Assembly (NCBI GenBank): GCA_963808125.1
Contig: CAWEEP010000026.1
Location: 1 to 63,346 of the forward strand
DNA: 63,346 nucleotides
DNA from: CAWEEP01 sp963808125
GTDB taxonomy: Bacteria > Chloroflexota > Dormibacteria > Aeolococcales > Aeolococcaceae
Direction of reading: 5' to 3'
Positions 1 through 10,707 of this stretch are shown piece by piece (the first letter of the stretch is position 1; each line of letters begins with the position of its first letter). Below the pieces are notes generated by a model that was given only the letters and a program-made list of their open reading frames with translations, was not told the DNA's origin and ran no database searches. A program made the position numbers and the translations under genes.

Positions 1-3000
1 TGGAGAGGTTCACCGTCTCCGATGACGACGACGTGGTCGCTGGCCTGAAGACGGCCACCACGGCGCCAAAACCCACTGGCCCCCGTCCCCATCGACATGA
101 GCTGGCCCGCTGCCGAGGACGACAGCGTGTCCTCCAGGCCGTCAGCCCAGGCGTAGTTGTCCACGCCCTGCTCGCGCAGAGTGAACCCGGACCCGGCGGT
201 GTAGCCGGTCCCGGCATAGGTCTGACCGCCGATTCCGACCACCAGCTCACCGGCCGAGGTGATCGTCGCAGTCGGTCCGGCGCTGATCGTCGTAGTGCTG
301 CTGCCGAGCCCTCCCACGATCTGGTCCAGCGGCGACACCGGGGCGACCCCGGAGTACTCAGCAATGGTGAAGGCGCTGTTCGTCCCCGTGACGGTCACGG
401 TGATCGCGCCGGCCGCCGAGCCGGCGAAGTACCAGAGCTCGACGTGCCCGTTTCCATAGGCCTCGGACAGCGCCTTCGTCCACGATCCCGTTGAGGTTGT
501 CGGACACCTTGGTCACCTGGTCGGTCCCGGTGTCGTTGGTGGTGATGCCGATCACCAGCAGGTCCCCGGCCGTGACGCCCGTGGGATACGTGGCGGTCTT
601 GCCGTTGGGCTGCGCCGTCCCTTGGACGAAGGTCGGGGTCGCCGACCCGCCCGCCGGCGTGATGGTCGCTGTCACGGTGGCGCTCTGGCCCCGCGCGTAC
701 TGTGAGGCATCCAGGTTGAGTGCCACGGCGGGGGATGCACCGGGGGTCACGGCCGCCGTCTGCCCCGATGCGGCCCCCGCACCGTCGGCGTTGCTCGCCG
801 CAACCGCGAAGGTGTAGGCGGTCGCGTTGGTCAGGCCGCCCACCACCGCCGACGTCGCGGTGCCCCCGGCACCGGTCGTGCCGGTTGCACTGCCCCCGAT
901 GTACGTCGTCACCGAGTACCCGGTCACCGGGCTGCCGCCGCTCGCCGCCGCCTGCCAGGTGACCGTCGCCTGACCACTGCCCGCGATCGCCGCCACGGCG
1001 CCGGGTACTCCGGGCACCGTCGCCGGTGTCACCGGCGCCGACGGCGGTGAGGACGCCGGTCCAGCCCCCATCCCGTTCACGGCCGCCACTGTGAAGGTGT
1101 ACACGCCGCCGTTGGTCAGCGCGGTGTCCGTATAGGACATCGTTGGGGTGCATGTCGAAACATTGTTCACGACCTGGCACGGCACCGAAATAGCCGGCTG
1201 CGGACGTGAGCTCAGAGAGGGGACGATGGAGTATCCGGTGATCGCGGCTCCGCCCGTGGTCGAGGGCGCCGTCCAGGTCACCGTTGCCGCCGCCGCACCG
1301 GCGGACGCGGACACCGCCGTCGGTGCCGGCGGGACGGTCGGCGTGCTGAAAGTGGACACCGCCGACCACGCGGTCGATGCGTGGTACTGGTCACGCCCAA
1401 TGACCCGCCAGTAATAGGTTCCCCCGGGCTGCAGCGTGCCCGACGGCAAAGTCCACGACGGCGAAGACAGCCAGCCGCTGGAGGTGACGTAGGCTCCGAA
1501 GTCGGTGCGCGTGCTCACCTGGAACTGGTAGCCGGTGCAGCCGGTGCACGTGCCGCTCGTCAGCGTCGGCTGGAGGCTCCCTCCGATGCCCGGGGTGATG
1601 GTCGCCCCGCTCGCCGGCGCCGAAGGTGCCGGTGGCGTCGCCACCAGGATGTGGAAGTCCGCCTCCACCGCCGGCCCGTTCTGTGCCGACAGGAACCCTC
1701 CCTGATTCGTCAGGTCGAAAGCGAGAACGTAGGAGCCGGCTGGAAGCCCGGCGGTCTGGAACGGGGTCACACTCGCTTCCACGGTCGTGCCCTGCCCGGG
1801 AGCCACAGGACTCGTGAAGGCCGTCGCGGTGCCGGTCGCCAGCGGCGTCCCGGTGCCGGCGGCGTTGAGGACGTGGTAGGAGACCGCGACATTGCCGCCC
1901 GCCGCCCAGGTCGCCGCGCTCTGATTGACGACGTAGATGCCGATGGCGGCAGGTGTGCCCGAGTCGGTGGGGCCGTAATAGGGTGCGATGCCGTCCTGGG
2001 GTGCGGCCGACGGGTTGCTCGGACTCACTTCGAAGCCCCAGTTCACCGGACCCCACACCGCGAGCGACCAGGGCGATGACCAGATGGTGAGAATCCCCTG
2101 GTTCACACCTTCCACTCTCCAGTAGGAGGTCTCCCCGTCGGCGAGACATCCGGCCGGAACCGCCCACGAGGGTCCGGGGACGGTGCCGGAGTCGCAGAAG
2201 TAGTAGCCCTTCGTGCCATCCGTCGGGTCCGTCCCCGCGCTGTTGAAGGTCTGGTCCGTGCTGATCTGGAAGTCGTACGCGGTGCAACCGTTGCACGGGC
2301 TGCTGGTGAGGGTCGGGGTCAGGTTGGGGTCCACCAGGACCGTGGCGTTCGGTGGCCCAGTGAGCGTCGGCGCGGGAGCCGGGTTGTACGTGATGGTGAG
2401 GTTCGAGACGGCGCCGCCGATGCCCGTCCAATCGGACGCCATCCTCAGCCAGTTCGACTCCGCCGCCGGCACTGTTCTCGTTGACTACGATGCCGTCGTT
2501 CGGCGTGCCGCTCGTCCAGTCCTGAACCCAGGTCGTGACGGGACGCTGCTCCAGCTGGAGTTGACGCACCCTTGGTGGGCATCGACGTAACCCGTCTGGC
2601 CGTCGCTCGTCGAGTAGCTGGGCTGCGAATTCCAGGTCACCGTGCTCGGATTCCACGAGCTGGTCGCCCGCCAGACCTGGTACGGCGTCGATTCACAGTA
2701 CGAGGACCATTCGAAGTAGCCGTTCCAGGTGGCCGACACGATGCTCGCCCCGTCCAGGTCCGAGACGTTGTAGTTCAGCAATGTCCAGTAGCTGTCCGAC
2801 TGCGCGCTGTAGTCGTAGCCGATGTTGGTGATCCAGTCGGGCGGGTTCAGGTTGGTGTCGTACCAGTAGTTGAATGTCCCGGTGGGAACCGTGTTGGTGA
2901 TGTATGCCTCACTGGCGCCGGCATACTGCGTGACGTCGGGGTCGATGGTGACGGGGTAGACACGGGCCGGATCCCGTAGCCACGAACCCGAGGCGACGAT

Positions 3001-3986
3001 GTCCACCCAGGCCCCACCCGGACCGAGCTCGTAAGTGAGCGGGTCTGAGGGGCTGCTGCCCGAGAAGGGGTTGACGTTGTTGTCGCTCATCTCGCCTGAA
3101 GGACTGCTGAACACGACGTTTCCCGAGGCGTCGACGAATTCGAGGCTTCCCCCGCTACTGAGTTGAGGGGTCAGCCCGTGGCCCGAGAGCGGGAAGCGAT
3201 AGACGAGGTCGCCGGCGCCGGCTGGAGGAGCGGCGAGCACGATCAGCTGGGTGAAGGCGTCGAGACCGCTCACGCTCTCGAGATCGACGCCGGTCCAGGC
3301 GTTGTCGTAGGTGACCGTGTTCTGATTGGAGATCGCACCCTTGACGAGCTGGGCCGCGACGCCACCCGTGAAGGCTCCGCCACCCGCGGGCCGGCTCCCC
3401 TGCTCGGGCGTCCCCAGCGTGACCGCGTCGGAGCCATCGCTCATCGTCACCAGGTTCGCGTCACCCAGAGATCCGGCGAGGCGGAGCCCGACGGGCCCGC
3501 CGCCGTCCCGGATCGACCCGTCGGCCTGGACGCTCAGCGTCGGATCGATGCGATGCCAATTCCCAGACGCGTCCTGGTAGTTGACGGGAGACTTGAAGAC
3601 CTGCGCCGTCAGCGTCCCATCCGGGTTGACGTAGCTGGTCCTGTCGGGCGTATCCAGGGCCGGCACCTCCTGGCTCACCCCGGGCTGAAAACCCGACTTG
3701 ATGGTGCCGTGGGCGGCCTTGATGGCGGCAGCCCGCGCCGTCGCGAGGCCGGTGACCTGGGGCGCGGTCGCCTGTGTCGGCAGGGCCGTGGGCGTCGAGC
3801 TGTTCTGCCAGACGTTGCCGTGGAGGGGCTCGGGGGCGTGGCGGAGGGGCCGCTCGTTTGCGACGAGAGGAGTGTTGACGGGGCGGGCGTCGAGGCCGGA
3901 GCCTGCGCCTGCGCCCCCGCGGGGAGGAGCGCTCCCATCGTGACCACAGCCGCGAGGATGGCCACGGACCGTCGCCCTTTCGGCAT
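1..3986 (-). CDS. Secreted DNRLRE / fibronectin type III protein, frameshifted, C-terminus off window
   Basis: The start is the ATG at 3984-3986, which opens a clear signal peptide (MPKGRRSVAILAAVV then a hydrophobic core ending in AGAQAQA). A Rhs-like N-terminal part (TLTAQVFKSPVNYQDASGNW) is followed by a DNRLRE-type domain (YPVTIDPDVTQY, then paired W-rich strands), then several fibronectin type III repeats (PPAPTAVSASAGAAAATVTW and similar) and a C-terminal segment with WAVVAVFRPA. The reading frame breaks near 3870, 2550, 2480, 485 and 60; the two breaks around 2.5 kb cancel each other. Homology continues across every break, so sequence error is more likely than decay, though a pseudogene cannot be excluded. 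The role is probably extracellular adhesion or surface structure; no catalytic motif is visible. Confidence 0.7.
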
Positions 3987-4088
3987 GCTCCGCCCGGACA
4001 CCCTGCCCTCCCCGTCGAACGCAATCCAGTGCCACCCCACACGGCTGACCCGGGATGCAGGTCACCGTCGCCGTGCTGGGTTGGAGGA

Positions 4089-4117
4089 AGGCTAGCGCAG
4101 GCCTTTCAGACTGTCAA
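4089..4117 (-). promoter_or_regulatory. Sigma-70-like promoter for the secreted FN3 protein
   Basis: Read on the minus strand there is a perfect -35 hexamer TTGACA (4112-4117), a 17-nt spacer and TAGCCT (4089-4094) as a weaker -10. This sits about 100 nt upstream of the signal-peptide start at 3986. The remainder of 3987-4286 shows no gene or repeat. Confidence 0.5.
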
Positions 4118-4286
4118 TGGACGGACTTTCGGCCCTGGCCGCGCGGGGCCGCCCGCGACTGGGTCACGCATCGCCGGTCGAGCCGCCGGGAGCGTCCTGG
4201 CCATCCGACCGATCACCTCATGCCGGGCGGTTCGGGGACCCAACCGCCGGCGACGGTGACGGGCGGATCCCTGGGCGTCGCCCCAC

Positions 4287-5132
4287 CTACGGCGCCGCAC
4301 CTCCGTCGAGAACGGGGACCGGCTGGCGGCGCCTCGCCCCCCCTCGCTCCCGCCGCAGCGCGGTCCAGCCCCGCCCCACCCCGTACGAGAGCGCGGCGAA
4401 CGCCCCCACGAAGAAGCCGATCGGCCAGTTGGAGAGGTAGGAGCTGGCGATGGCCAGCCAGACGGTGAGCAGCGCGATGGCCACCGAGAGGAGCATCGCC
4501 GGGAGGGGACGGTCGGTGAACGACCGGGCGGCGGCGGGGGGACCGATCATCAGGCTGAAGATCAGGAGCGCCCCGACGACGGGGACGGTCATTGCGGTGG
4601 CCAGGGCGAGAACGACCAGGAAGGCCATCTCGAGGCGATGGGCGCTGATCCCCCTCGCCTCGCCGACTTCGGGGACCAGGGAGGAGAGCATCAGCGGCCG
4701 GTACAGGACGATCGTCGCCGCGATGCAGACGGCGCCCAGCAGGGCGACCGGCACCAGCTCCAGGGTGCTGACACCGAGGACCTCGCCGAAGAGCAGCGTG
4801 TAGATCTGTGGCTCGTACTCCTGGCTCTGGCTGAGAAACAGGGCACCGACGGCGAGCATCACCACCAGGGCGAGGGCGGTGGCCACGTCCTGGCGTCCCC
4901 GGCGTCCCAGGGCCCCGATGCCGAGCGCGGCGAGGAGGGCGCAGCCGCCCAGGCCGAGCAGGGGGTTGAAGCCGAGCACGTTGGCGGCGGCGGCCCCGGC
5001 GAAGGCGCCGTTGGGGATGGCGTGGGCGGGGAAGGCGGAGCCCCGCAGCACGACGAAGAAGCCGACCACGCCGGCGATGACGGCGACGATGGTCGCCACC
5101 ACCCAGGTGTTGACCATGAAGCTGGAGAACAC
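4287..5132 (-). CDS. Metal ABC transporter permease (ZnuB/TroC/TroD family), distal copy
   Basis: This 281-residue integral membrane protein begins with GTG at 5132. It has 8-9 hydrophobic segments and the family signatures GFFVVLRGSAFPAHAI near the N-terminus and VGALLIFSLMIGPPAAA in the C-terminal half. It would form the channel of a binding-protein-dependent divalent metal importer together with the ATPase encoded upstream. It lies 35 nt after the other permease gene and is the last gene of the operon. Two non-identical permeases in one operon suggest a TroCD-like heterodimer instead of the ZnuB homodimer. Metal specificity (Zn, Mn or Fe) cannot be read from the permease. Confidence 0.88.
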   Translation of the reverse strand: MFSSFMVNTWVVATIVAVIAGVVGFFVVLRGSAFPAHAIPNGAFAGAAAANVLGFNPLLGLGGCALLAALGIGALGRRGRQDVATALALVVMLAVGALFLSQSQEYEPQIYTLLFGEVLGVSTLELVPVALLGAVCIAATIVLYRPLMLSSLVPEVGEARGISAHRLEMAFLVVLALATAMTVPVVGALLIFSLMIGPPAAARSFTDRPLPAMLLSVAIALLTVWLAIASSYLSNWPIGFFVGAFAALSYGVGRGWTALRRERGGARRRQPVPVLDGGAAP

Positions 5133-5167
5133 GCCCTATCCCCTGGGTGCCGCCGAGGGGGAGAGGC

Positions 5168-6082
5168 TCATGGCTGCACCGCCAGGGCGGTGCCGGTCGC
5201 CGCACGGCGCCGGCCCCGCGAGGCCGCCCGGACGCTGGGCAGGCCAGAGACAAGGTAGACGACGAAGATGAGGGCGACGATGAAGAAGCTGACGGGGTAG
5301 CCCTGGCCGGTGGAGCTCCAGTCGTAGCTGTCGTAGGCGAGCAGGACGCCCAGCCACGTCGCCCCCACGCCGATGGCGCAAGCCATGGCGATGGCCCAGC
5401 CGATCCGCCTGGTCAGGCGCAGCGCCGTCGCCGCCGGGCCGATGAGCAGCGCCGTCGACAGGATGGCGCCGATGGTGAGAGCGGAGAGGCCGACCGCGAC
5501 GGCGAGCGCCGCCATGTAGAGGAGACCGACGAGGCGCAGCGGGATCCCCCGGGCGGCGGCGACGTCCTCGCTCATCGAGCTGAGTAGGAGGGGTCGGTAG
5601 ATCAGGGCGACGAGCGCCAGCGAGACGAGGACGAAGGCAAGGACGAGGGGCACCGTGCCGGCGCCGACGATGAAGATCGAGCCGAAGAGGATCTGCTGGG
5701 TGGCACCCGTGGTCGCCCCCACCGTCGTGTCGAGGTAGAGGATGAGGGCGGCCAGCCCGATCGCTGCCCCCAGCACGATGCCGGTGGCCAGGTCCCGGCC
5801 GCGAACGCGCCGGATGCCGATCACGTCCATCACCCCGGCGCCGAAGACGCCGAAACCCACGAACCCAAGCAGCGGGGCGATGCCCAGCAGCAGCGCGCCG
5901 GAGCCGCCGGCGGTGGAGACGTCGGTCAGGGCGTGGCCGGCGAAGGACTGTCCGCGAACGACGGTGAAGATCCCCACGACGGCGGAGACCGCGGCTGCGG
6001 CGGCGCCGATGATGAGGGCGACATGGACGGGCTGGCTGCTGAAGAAACCCGGCTCGAACAGCCAGGTGAGGAGCTGGCGCAT
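5168..6082 (-). CDS. Metal ABC transporter permease (ZnuB/TroC/TroD family), proximal copy
   Basis: This 304-residue membrane protein starts at ATG 6082 (MRQLLTWLFEPGFFSSQPVH). It carries the family landmarks GIFTVVRGQSFAGHALTDV, ARGIPLRLVGLLYMAALA and LTIGAILSTALLIGPAATALR, and at least eight hydrophobic helices. Its start lies 5 nt before the ATPase stop codon, so the genes are translationally close. It should pair with the second permease at 4287-5132 in the inner membrane and be energised by the ATPase at 6088-6958. The open frame extends upstream only because a frame break fuses it to the ATPase; the family length supports the internal ATG. Confidence 0.88.
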   Translation of the reverse strand: MRQLLTWLFEPGFFSSQPVHVALIIGAAAAAVSAVVGIFTVVRGQSFAGHALTDVSTAGGSGALLLGIAPLLGFVGFGVFGAGVMDVIGIRRVRGRDLATGIVLGAAIGLAALILYLDTTVGATTGATQQILFGSIFIVGAGTVPLVLAFVLVSLALVALIYRPLLLSSMSEDVAAARGIPLRLVGLLYMAALAVAVGLSALTIGAILSTALLIGPAATALRLTRRIGWAIAMACAIGVGATWLGVLLAYDSYDWSSTGQGYPVSFFIVALIFVVYLVSGLPSVRAASRGRRRAATGTALAVQP

Positions 6083-6087
6083 GCCGG

Positions 6088-6957
<870 letters not shown>

Positions 6958-6958
<1 letters not shown>

Positions 6959-7899
6959 CACAGGTGCTCCGTCGACGTGCCGTCGGCGACGGCAGCCTGG
7001 ATGGCCTGCGTCTCGGCGAGCATCCACGACTGATAGTCGTATCCGGGGGTCGGCATGGTCTCGTAGACACCCACCACCGGGATGCCCGCCTGCTCGGCGC
7101 TGGAGCGGAACGACGAGGTGAGCGCGTCGACCACCTGCTCGTTGTCGACGAAGACCTTCACCCGGTAGTTGGTGAGGAACCCCTCCTCCAGGGAGATGTC
7201 CTGGGGAGAGGGGTCGACGCCGTTCATGATGTCGGCCTGGAACTGGAAGGGGGTGAGGTTGTCGGCGCCCATCGCCTGCAGCAGGTCATCGGCGACGGGC
7301 TCGGTGGTCGCCACCGGCGCCCCCGCGTCCGCGGCCTTGAAGGCGGTGACGGCGTCCAGCCAGGGATTCAGGGACGTGTCGAACGTCCGTCGGTCCGCCT
7401 GGAAGTATGCGGCGTGTGCGGGCTGGAGGGCCGAGAGATCCTTTGCCATGGCCTCCGCCACCTTCGGCATCGTGGTCGGGTCATACCAGAGGTGGGGATT
7501 CGGCGTGCTGTCGGGCAAGCCGAGCAGGTTCTGCACCACGATGACCTTCCGGCTCGAACTGGGCGACGCCGCCTCGATCCTGTTCATGAAGCCGTCGTAG
7601 CCCAGGCCGTTCTGCACGATGAGCTGGGCGGCGCTCACCTCCTCAGCCACGCTCGGGCTGGATTCGAAGGTGTGGGGATCGGTGTTGGGGTTGTTCAGGA
7701 TCGACTCGACCCGCACGTACCGGCCACCGATCTGCCCCAGGACGTTGGCGTACTCGTTCTCGGCACCGATGGCGGCGATGACCCCGGGCGGGGCGGCCAC
7801 CGCGCCGGTCCCGCAGCCAGCCGCGACGGCCGCCAGCGCCGCGGCCAGGAGGGCTGCCGGGAGCCGGAGCTGGCGAGTGGGCTTGATATCGGGTACCAT
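6958..7899 (-). CDS. Zn/Mn-type solute-binding lipoprotein of metal ABC transporter
   Basis: This 313-residue cluster 9 (ZnuA/PsaA family) binding protein starts at ATG 7899. A lipoprotein signal peptide ends in AAVAAGC, so it should be membrane-anchored outside the cell. Candidate metal ligands are the histidines in NTDPHTFE and PNPHLWYDP and an acidic residue in ATTEPVADD, where many Zn proteins carry histidine. No His-rich loop of the ZnuA type is present, so manganese or zinc are both possible. It is the first gene of the importer operon, transcribed divergently from the ArsR gene, with palindromic sites between them that would allow metal-dependent control. Confidence 0.88.
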
Positions 7900-7900
7900 T

Positions 7901-7921
7901 GCAGATAGCTTATCTGCTATC
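7901..7921. promoter_or_regulatory. Overlapping inverted repeats between metal importer and ArsR/Fur genes
   Basis: The 40-nt divergent spacer holds two nested perfect inverted repeats: GCAGATA (7901-7907) with TATCTGC (7911-7917), and GATAGC (7904-7909) with GCTATC (7916-7921). They lie immediately upstream of both start codons (7899 minus, 7940 plus). The AT-rich dyad in a 70 % GC context is typical of a repressor operator. The adjacent ArsR-family or Fur-family protein is the obvious candidate binder. Confidence 0.6.
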
Positions 7922-7939
7922 ATTGCCATTAGCAAACAC

Positions 7940-8284
7940 ATGCACGCATCCGCATCGGTGAGCGACCCGGAGCGGGAGATCCCCGGGATCGGCGATCGGG
8001 CCAGGGCGGCCTCCCTGCTCCAGGCGCTGGGCAACCCCATCCGGCTGGCGATCGTCCTGGATCTGGCGAAGGGCGGCTGCTGCGTCCACGAGCTGGTGGA
8101 CCGGCTGGGCGGGCAGGCACACGGGATCACCCAGCCGCTCGTCTCCCAGCACCTGCGCGTGCTGCGGTCGGCCGGGGTGGTGGTGGCGGGGCGCCGGGGC
8201 AAGGAGAACCTGTACGAACTCTTGGACGCCCAGGTGTCGGGGATCGTCGGCCGCGCCCTCGAGCACACGAGGAGGCACCCGTGA
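7940..8284 (+). CDS. ArsR/SmtB-family metalloregulator
   Basis: This 114-residue winged-helix repressor is assigned from ATG 7940. The recognition region is ITQPLVSQHLRVLRSAGVV, preceded by ALGNPIRLAIVLDLA and followed by the wing VVAGRRGKENLYELLD. The C-terminal alpha-5 helix (LLDAQVSGIVGRALEHTRRH) has Asp and two His at positions resembling the SmtB/CzrA alpha-5 zinc site, although one expected His is Gln. It probably senses zinc and controls the divergent importer, itself, or both. The stop overlaps the GTG start of the Fur-family gene by 4 nt (GTGA). Confidence 0.85.
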   Translation: MHASASVSDPEREIPGIGDRARAASLLQALGNPIRLAIVLDLAKGGCCVHELVDRLGGQAHGITQPLVSQHLRVLRSAGVVVAGRRGKENLYELLDAQVSGIVGRALEHTRRHP

Positions 8285-8716
8285 ACCCGCGCGCAAGGGC
8301 GGACCCCGGCCCGCCCGTGCGCGTGCGCTCGACGGCGCAGAAGCGGGCGCTGGCCGATGTTCTGGCCCGGACCACCACCTTCCGCAGCGCGCAGGAGCTC
8401 CACGCGGCGCTGCGCGAGGGCGGCCAGCGGATGGGATTGACCACTGTGTACAACCAGCTGCGCGCCCTTGCCGACGCCGGCATGGTCGACGTGCTCCAGG
8501 CGGAGGACGGCGAGAACTCTGTACCGCCGCTGCGGTACGCCGAGCCACCACCACCACCTCCTCTGCCGCGTCTGCGGCCGCACCGTCCTGGTCGAGGGCC
8601 GGACCGTGGAGCGCTGGGCGGCGAGGATCGCGGCGCAGGAGGGTTTCGTCGACGTGGCGCACACCCTGGAGTTCACCGGCACCTGCGCCGGCTGCGCACG
8701 CGCCGCGAGAGGATGA
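8281..8716 (+). CDS. Fur-family regulator, probably Zur, one frameshift
   Basis: GTG 8281 starts a Fur-type winged helix (STAQKRALADVLARTTTFRSAQELH, MGLTTVYNQLRALADAGMVDVL; quoted as separate stretches). One extra base near 8515 breaks the frame. The dimerisation domain continues in the other frame with LYRRC, the hallmark metal stretch SHHHHLLCRVCGRTV, and a second cysteine pair CAGC at the end. Two CxxC motifs indicate a structural Zn site. Position next to a metal importer and translational coupling to the ArsR gene favour a zinc uptake regulator over a ferric or peroxide sensor. Length restored across the break is about 144 residues, normal for the family. Confidence 0.82.
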
Positions 8717-8752
8717 TCGCGAACCCGCCGGATCCCTCGTCCGGGCGCCGCG

Positions 8753-9238
8753 TCAGGACGATACCGGCGCCGCTGCCACCACGTCGATGGTCACCGACCA
8801 GCTCTGTTCGACCGAACCATCCGGACACGACAGCGATGAGGACACGGTCGTGAAGCCTGGCGACACGGCCCGATACACCTCGTCGGTCGCGCCCTGCGGC
8901 GGCAGGGGCAGGGGGATCGGCAGGATCGCCATGACGCCGGGGTCAGCGGTATGCACCGAGGTCCAGCCGCATCCGTCCGAGGCGGAATGCAGGAGCTCGA
9001 CGCCGACCGCCTGGCACGGGACAATGCGGTAGCTGTGGCCGCTGTCCGCGTTCCCCAGCGGGAACCACGTGATCTCGCCGGCGCCGCTTCCCGTCTGGCA
9101 GTGGGCAGGTGTGGTGACGATGATCGTCCCGGAGGCGGAGCCCGGCGACGCCGAGGCGGCTGACTTCAGCCCGCCGCAGGACGCAAGGCAAACGGCGACG
9201 ACCGCCAGGACGGTCAGACGCCGCAAACCCCACCTCAC
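8753..9238 (-). CDS. Predicted lipoprotein of the sigma/anti-sigma operon
   Basis: This 161-residue protein starts at GTG 9238, overlapping the stop of the upstream beta-propeller gene by 4 nt. The N-terminus is a lipoprotein signal with lipobox LASC (residues about 15-18). The mature part has four or more cysteines (PAHCQTG, IVPCQAV, GCGWTS, LSCPDG), suggesting disulfides in an exported domain. No known family is recognised. As the third gene after an ECF sigma factor and its membrane partner it may be part of the signal-sensing apparatus or a target. Confidence 0.7.
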   Translation of the reverse strand: MRWGLRRLTVLAVVAVCLASCGGLKSAASASPGSASGTIIVTTPAHCQTGSGAGEITWFPLGNADSGHSYRIVPCQAVGVELLHSASDGCGWTSVHTADPGVMAILPIPLPLPPQGATDEVYRAVSPGFTTVSSSLSCPDGSVEQSWSVTIDVVAAAPVSS

Positions 9239-10707
9239 GTGGAGGCCGCCGGGGAGGGCGCGGTGGCGGAGGGGGCGAACCGAGCCTGGTACTGCCAGGT
9301 GTACCCGCCGTCGCTGGTCGAGTACAGCTCCTCCACCCCGGTCGTCCCGCCCGCTGTGAGCGTCGCCCGGTGGGCCCCCAGGAGGTCCGCGGTCGAGGTT
9401 GCCTCCGGGCCGTGCACGTCGCCCGCCGTCTCGCTGCCCGTCGGCTCCCCGGTCACGATGGCCCACCCGTGCAGCGGGTCCACGAACGAGATGCCATCCA
9501 TCCCAAGAGACTCGAGGTTGCCCACAGGAAGCGCCTGGATCCGGGAGGAGCCGGCCTGTCCGACGGTGACCGTCTCGAGCAGCGGCGACGTTCCGGCGTG
9601 GGTGAAGCCGCCGATCTCTACGGTGCCGGCGTCGACCACGTCGAGTGTGCCCCATACGTCGTCGACGTCGGGGGTGGGGGCGGGGGACGCCGGCGGGGTC
9701 CAGTCCGTCCCGCCGTCGGAGGTGCGGATGTACTCGTTGGCGAGGCCGGCGGTACCCACCTTGGCGAAGACACCGAGCCACACCGTCTCGCCGCTGCATC
9801 CCATGGTCGGGCTGATGGGATCGATCCAGCTGGCCGCGTACTGCCGCGCCCAGGCCGCGCCCCCGTCATCGGTGGCGTAAATGCCGAGCCCGGCGGCTCC
9901 CACGCTGCCGGCGGCCACCCAACCCCGGCTCCCGTCGTCGAAACACAGAGCGGCGCCGGAGAGGCCGGCCCCGATGGACAGGGTGGTCCACGTCGCCCCT
10001 CCATCAGCGGTGGTGACCAGCCCACCGACGTCCGTGAGCCCGTAGCCCAGCGTGGGGCTGACGAAGTCGATGCAGGCGAGTGGCTGATCGGCTTCCGCCG
10101 CCACGGTCCATGACGCGCCGCCATCCGTGGTGCGCAGCAGATGCACCGGGTTCGCGCTGTCATTGGCATAGGGATTCCCCAGGGACCATCCGTCGACGTC
10201 GTTGACGAAGTCCAGCTGGGTGAGCTGATAGGAGACCGTGGTCTGGCTCGTCCAGGACGTCCCCCCGTCGGTGGTGGCCAGGATGGCATCGGTGCTTGGG
10301 CCGGTTTGCGTCGCCACCCAACCGTGCTCCTGATCGGTGAACGTGATCGCTGCGAGGCACGCCGTCGTCGTCCACCACTGTGGGCCTGGGAGGATCGAGG
10401 ACGGCGCGGTGGGGTGGGGGACGGTCGCCGACGGGGCTGGGCCTGACGGCAGGTGCGAGCCGCTCCGGGCGTGCAGGCTGAGTTCCAGCACGCCGGCCGA
10501 CGCCGACACCACGAGCACGGCCACCCCAAGCCCCGCGAGGAGGCGGCCGGAGTGCAGCCGGGAAGCACCGGCGGCGACAGCCGGTGTCCGGCTCTGCCCA
10601 GCGGTGGTGCGCACCGCATGGAGAACCTCGTCCACCGCCTCCGGCCGCGGCCGCTGCGCGTCGAAGGCCTCATGGAGGCGGTCCCTCAGCTCGCCTCCGT
10701 CTTTCAT
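9235..10707 (-). CDS. Membrane-anchored protein with extracellular Ycf48/BNR-like beta-propeller, putative anti-sigma partner
   Basis: This 490-residue protein has a short cytoplasmic N-terminus (MKDGGELRDRLHEAFDAQRP, residues 1 to about 50), one transmembrane helix (LLAGLGVAVLVVSASAGVLEL, near residues 55-75) and a large outer domain made of repeats of the type ATTDGGTSWT, RTTDGGASWT and TTADGGATWT separated by W- and G-rich strands. The repeats match the BNR/Ycf48 beta-propeller class. The gene overlaps the ECF sigma gene by 4 nt (ATGA). By the position rule for ECF systems it is probably the anti-sigma factor or signal receptor, but no zinc-binding anti-sigma motif is visible in the N-terminus. 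Confidence 0.75.
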   Translation of the reverse strand: MKDGGELRDRLHEAFDAQRPRPEAVDEVLHAVRTTAGQSRTPAVAAGASRLHSGRLLAGLGVAVLVVSASAGVLELSLHARSGSHLPSGPAPSATVPHPTAPSSILPGPQWWTTTACLAAITFTDQEHGWVATQTGPSTDAILATTDGGTSWTSQTTVSYQLTQLDFVNDVDGWSLGNPYANDSANPVHLLRTTDGGASWTVAAEADQPLACIDFVSPTLGYGLTDVGGLVTTADGGATWTTLSIGAGLSGAALCFDDGSRGWVAAGSVGAAGLGIYATDDGGAAWARQYAASWIDPISPTMGCSGETVWLGVFAKVGTAGLANEYIRTSDGGTDWTPPASPAPTPDVDDVWGTLDVVDAGTVEIGGFTHAGTSPLLETVTVGQAGSSRIQALPVGNLESLGMDGISFVDPLHGWAIVTGEPTGSETAGDVHGPEATSTADLLGAHRATLTAGGTTGVEELYSTSDGGYTWQYQARFAPSATAPSPAAST

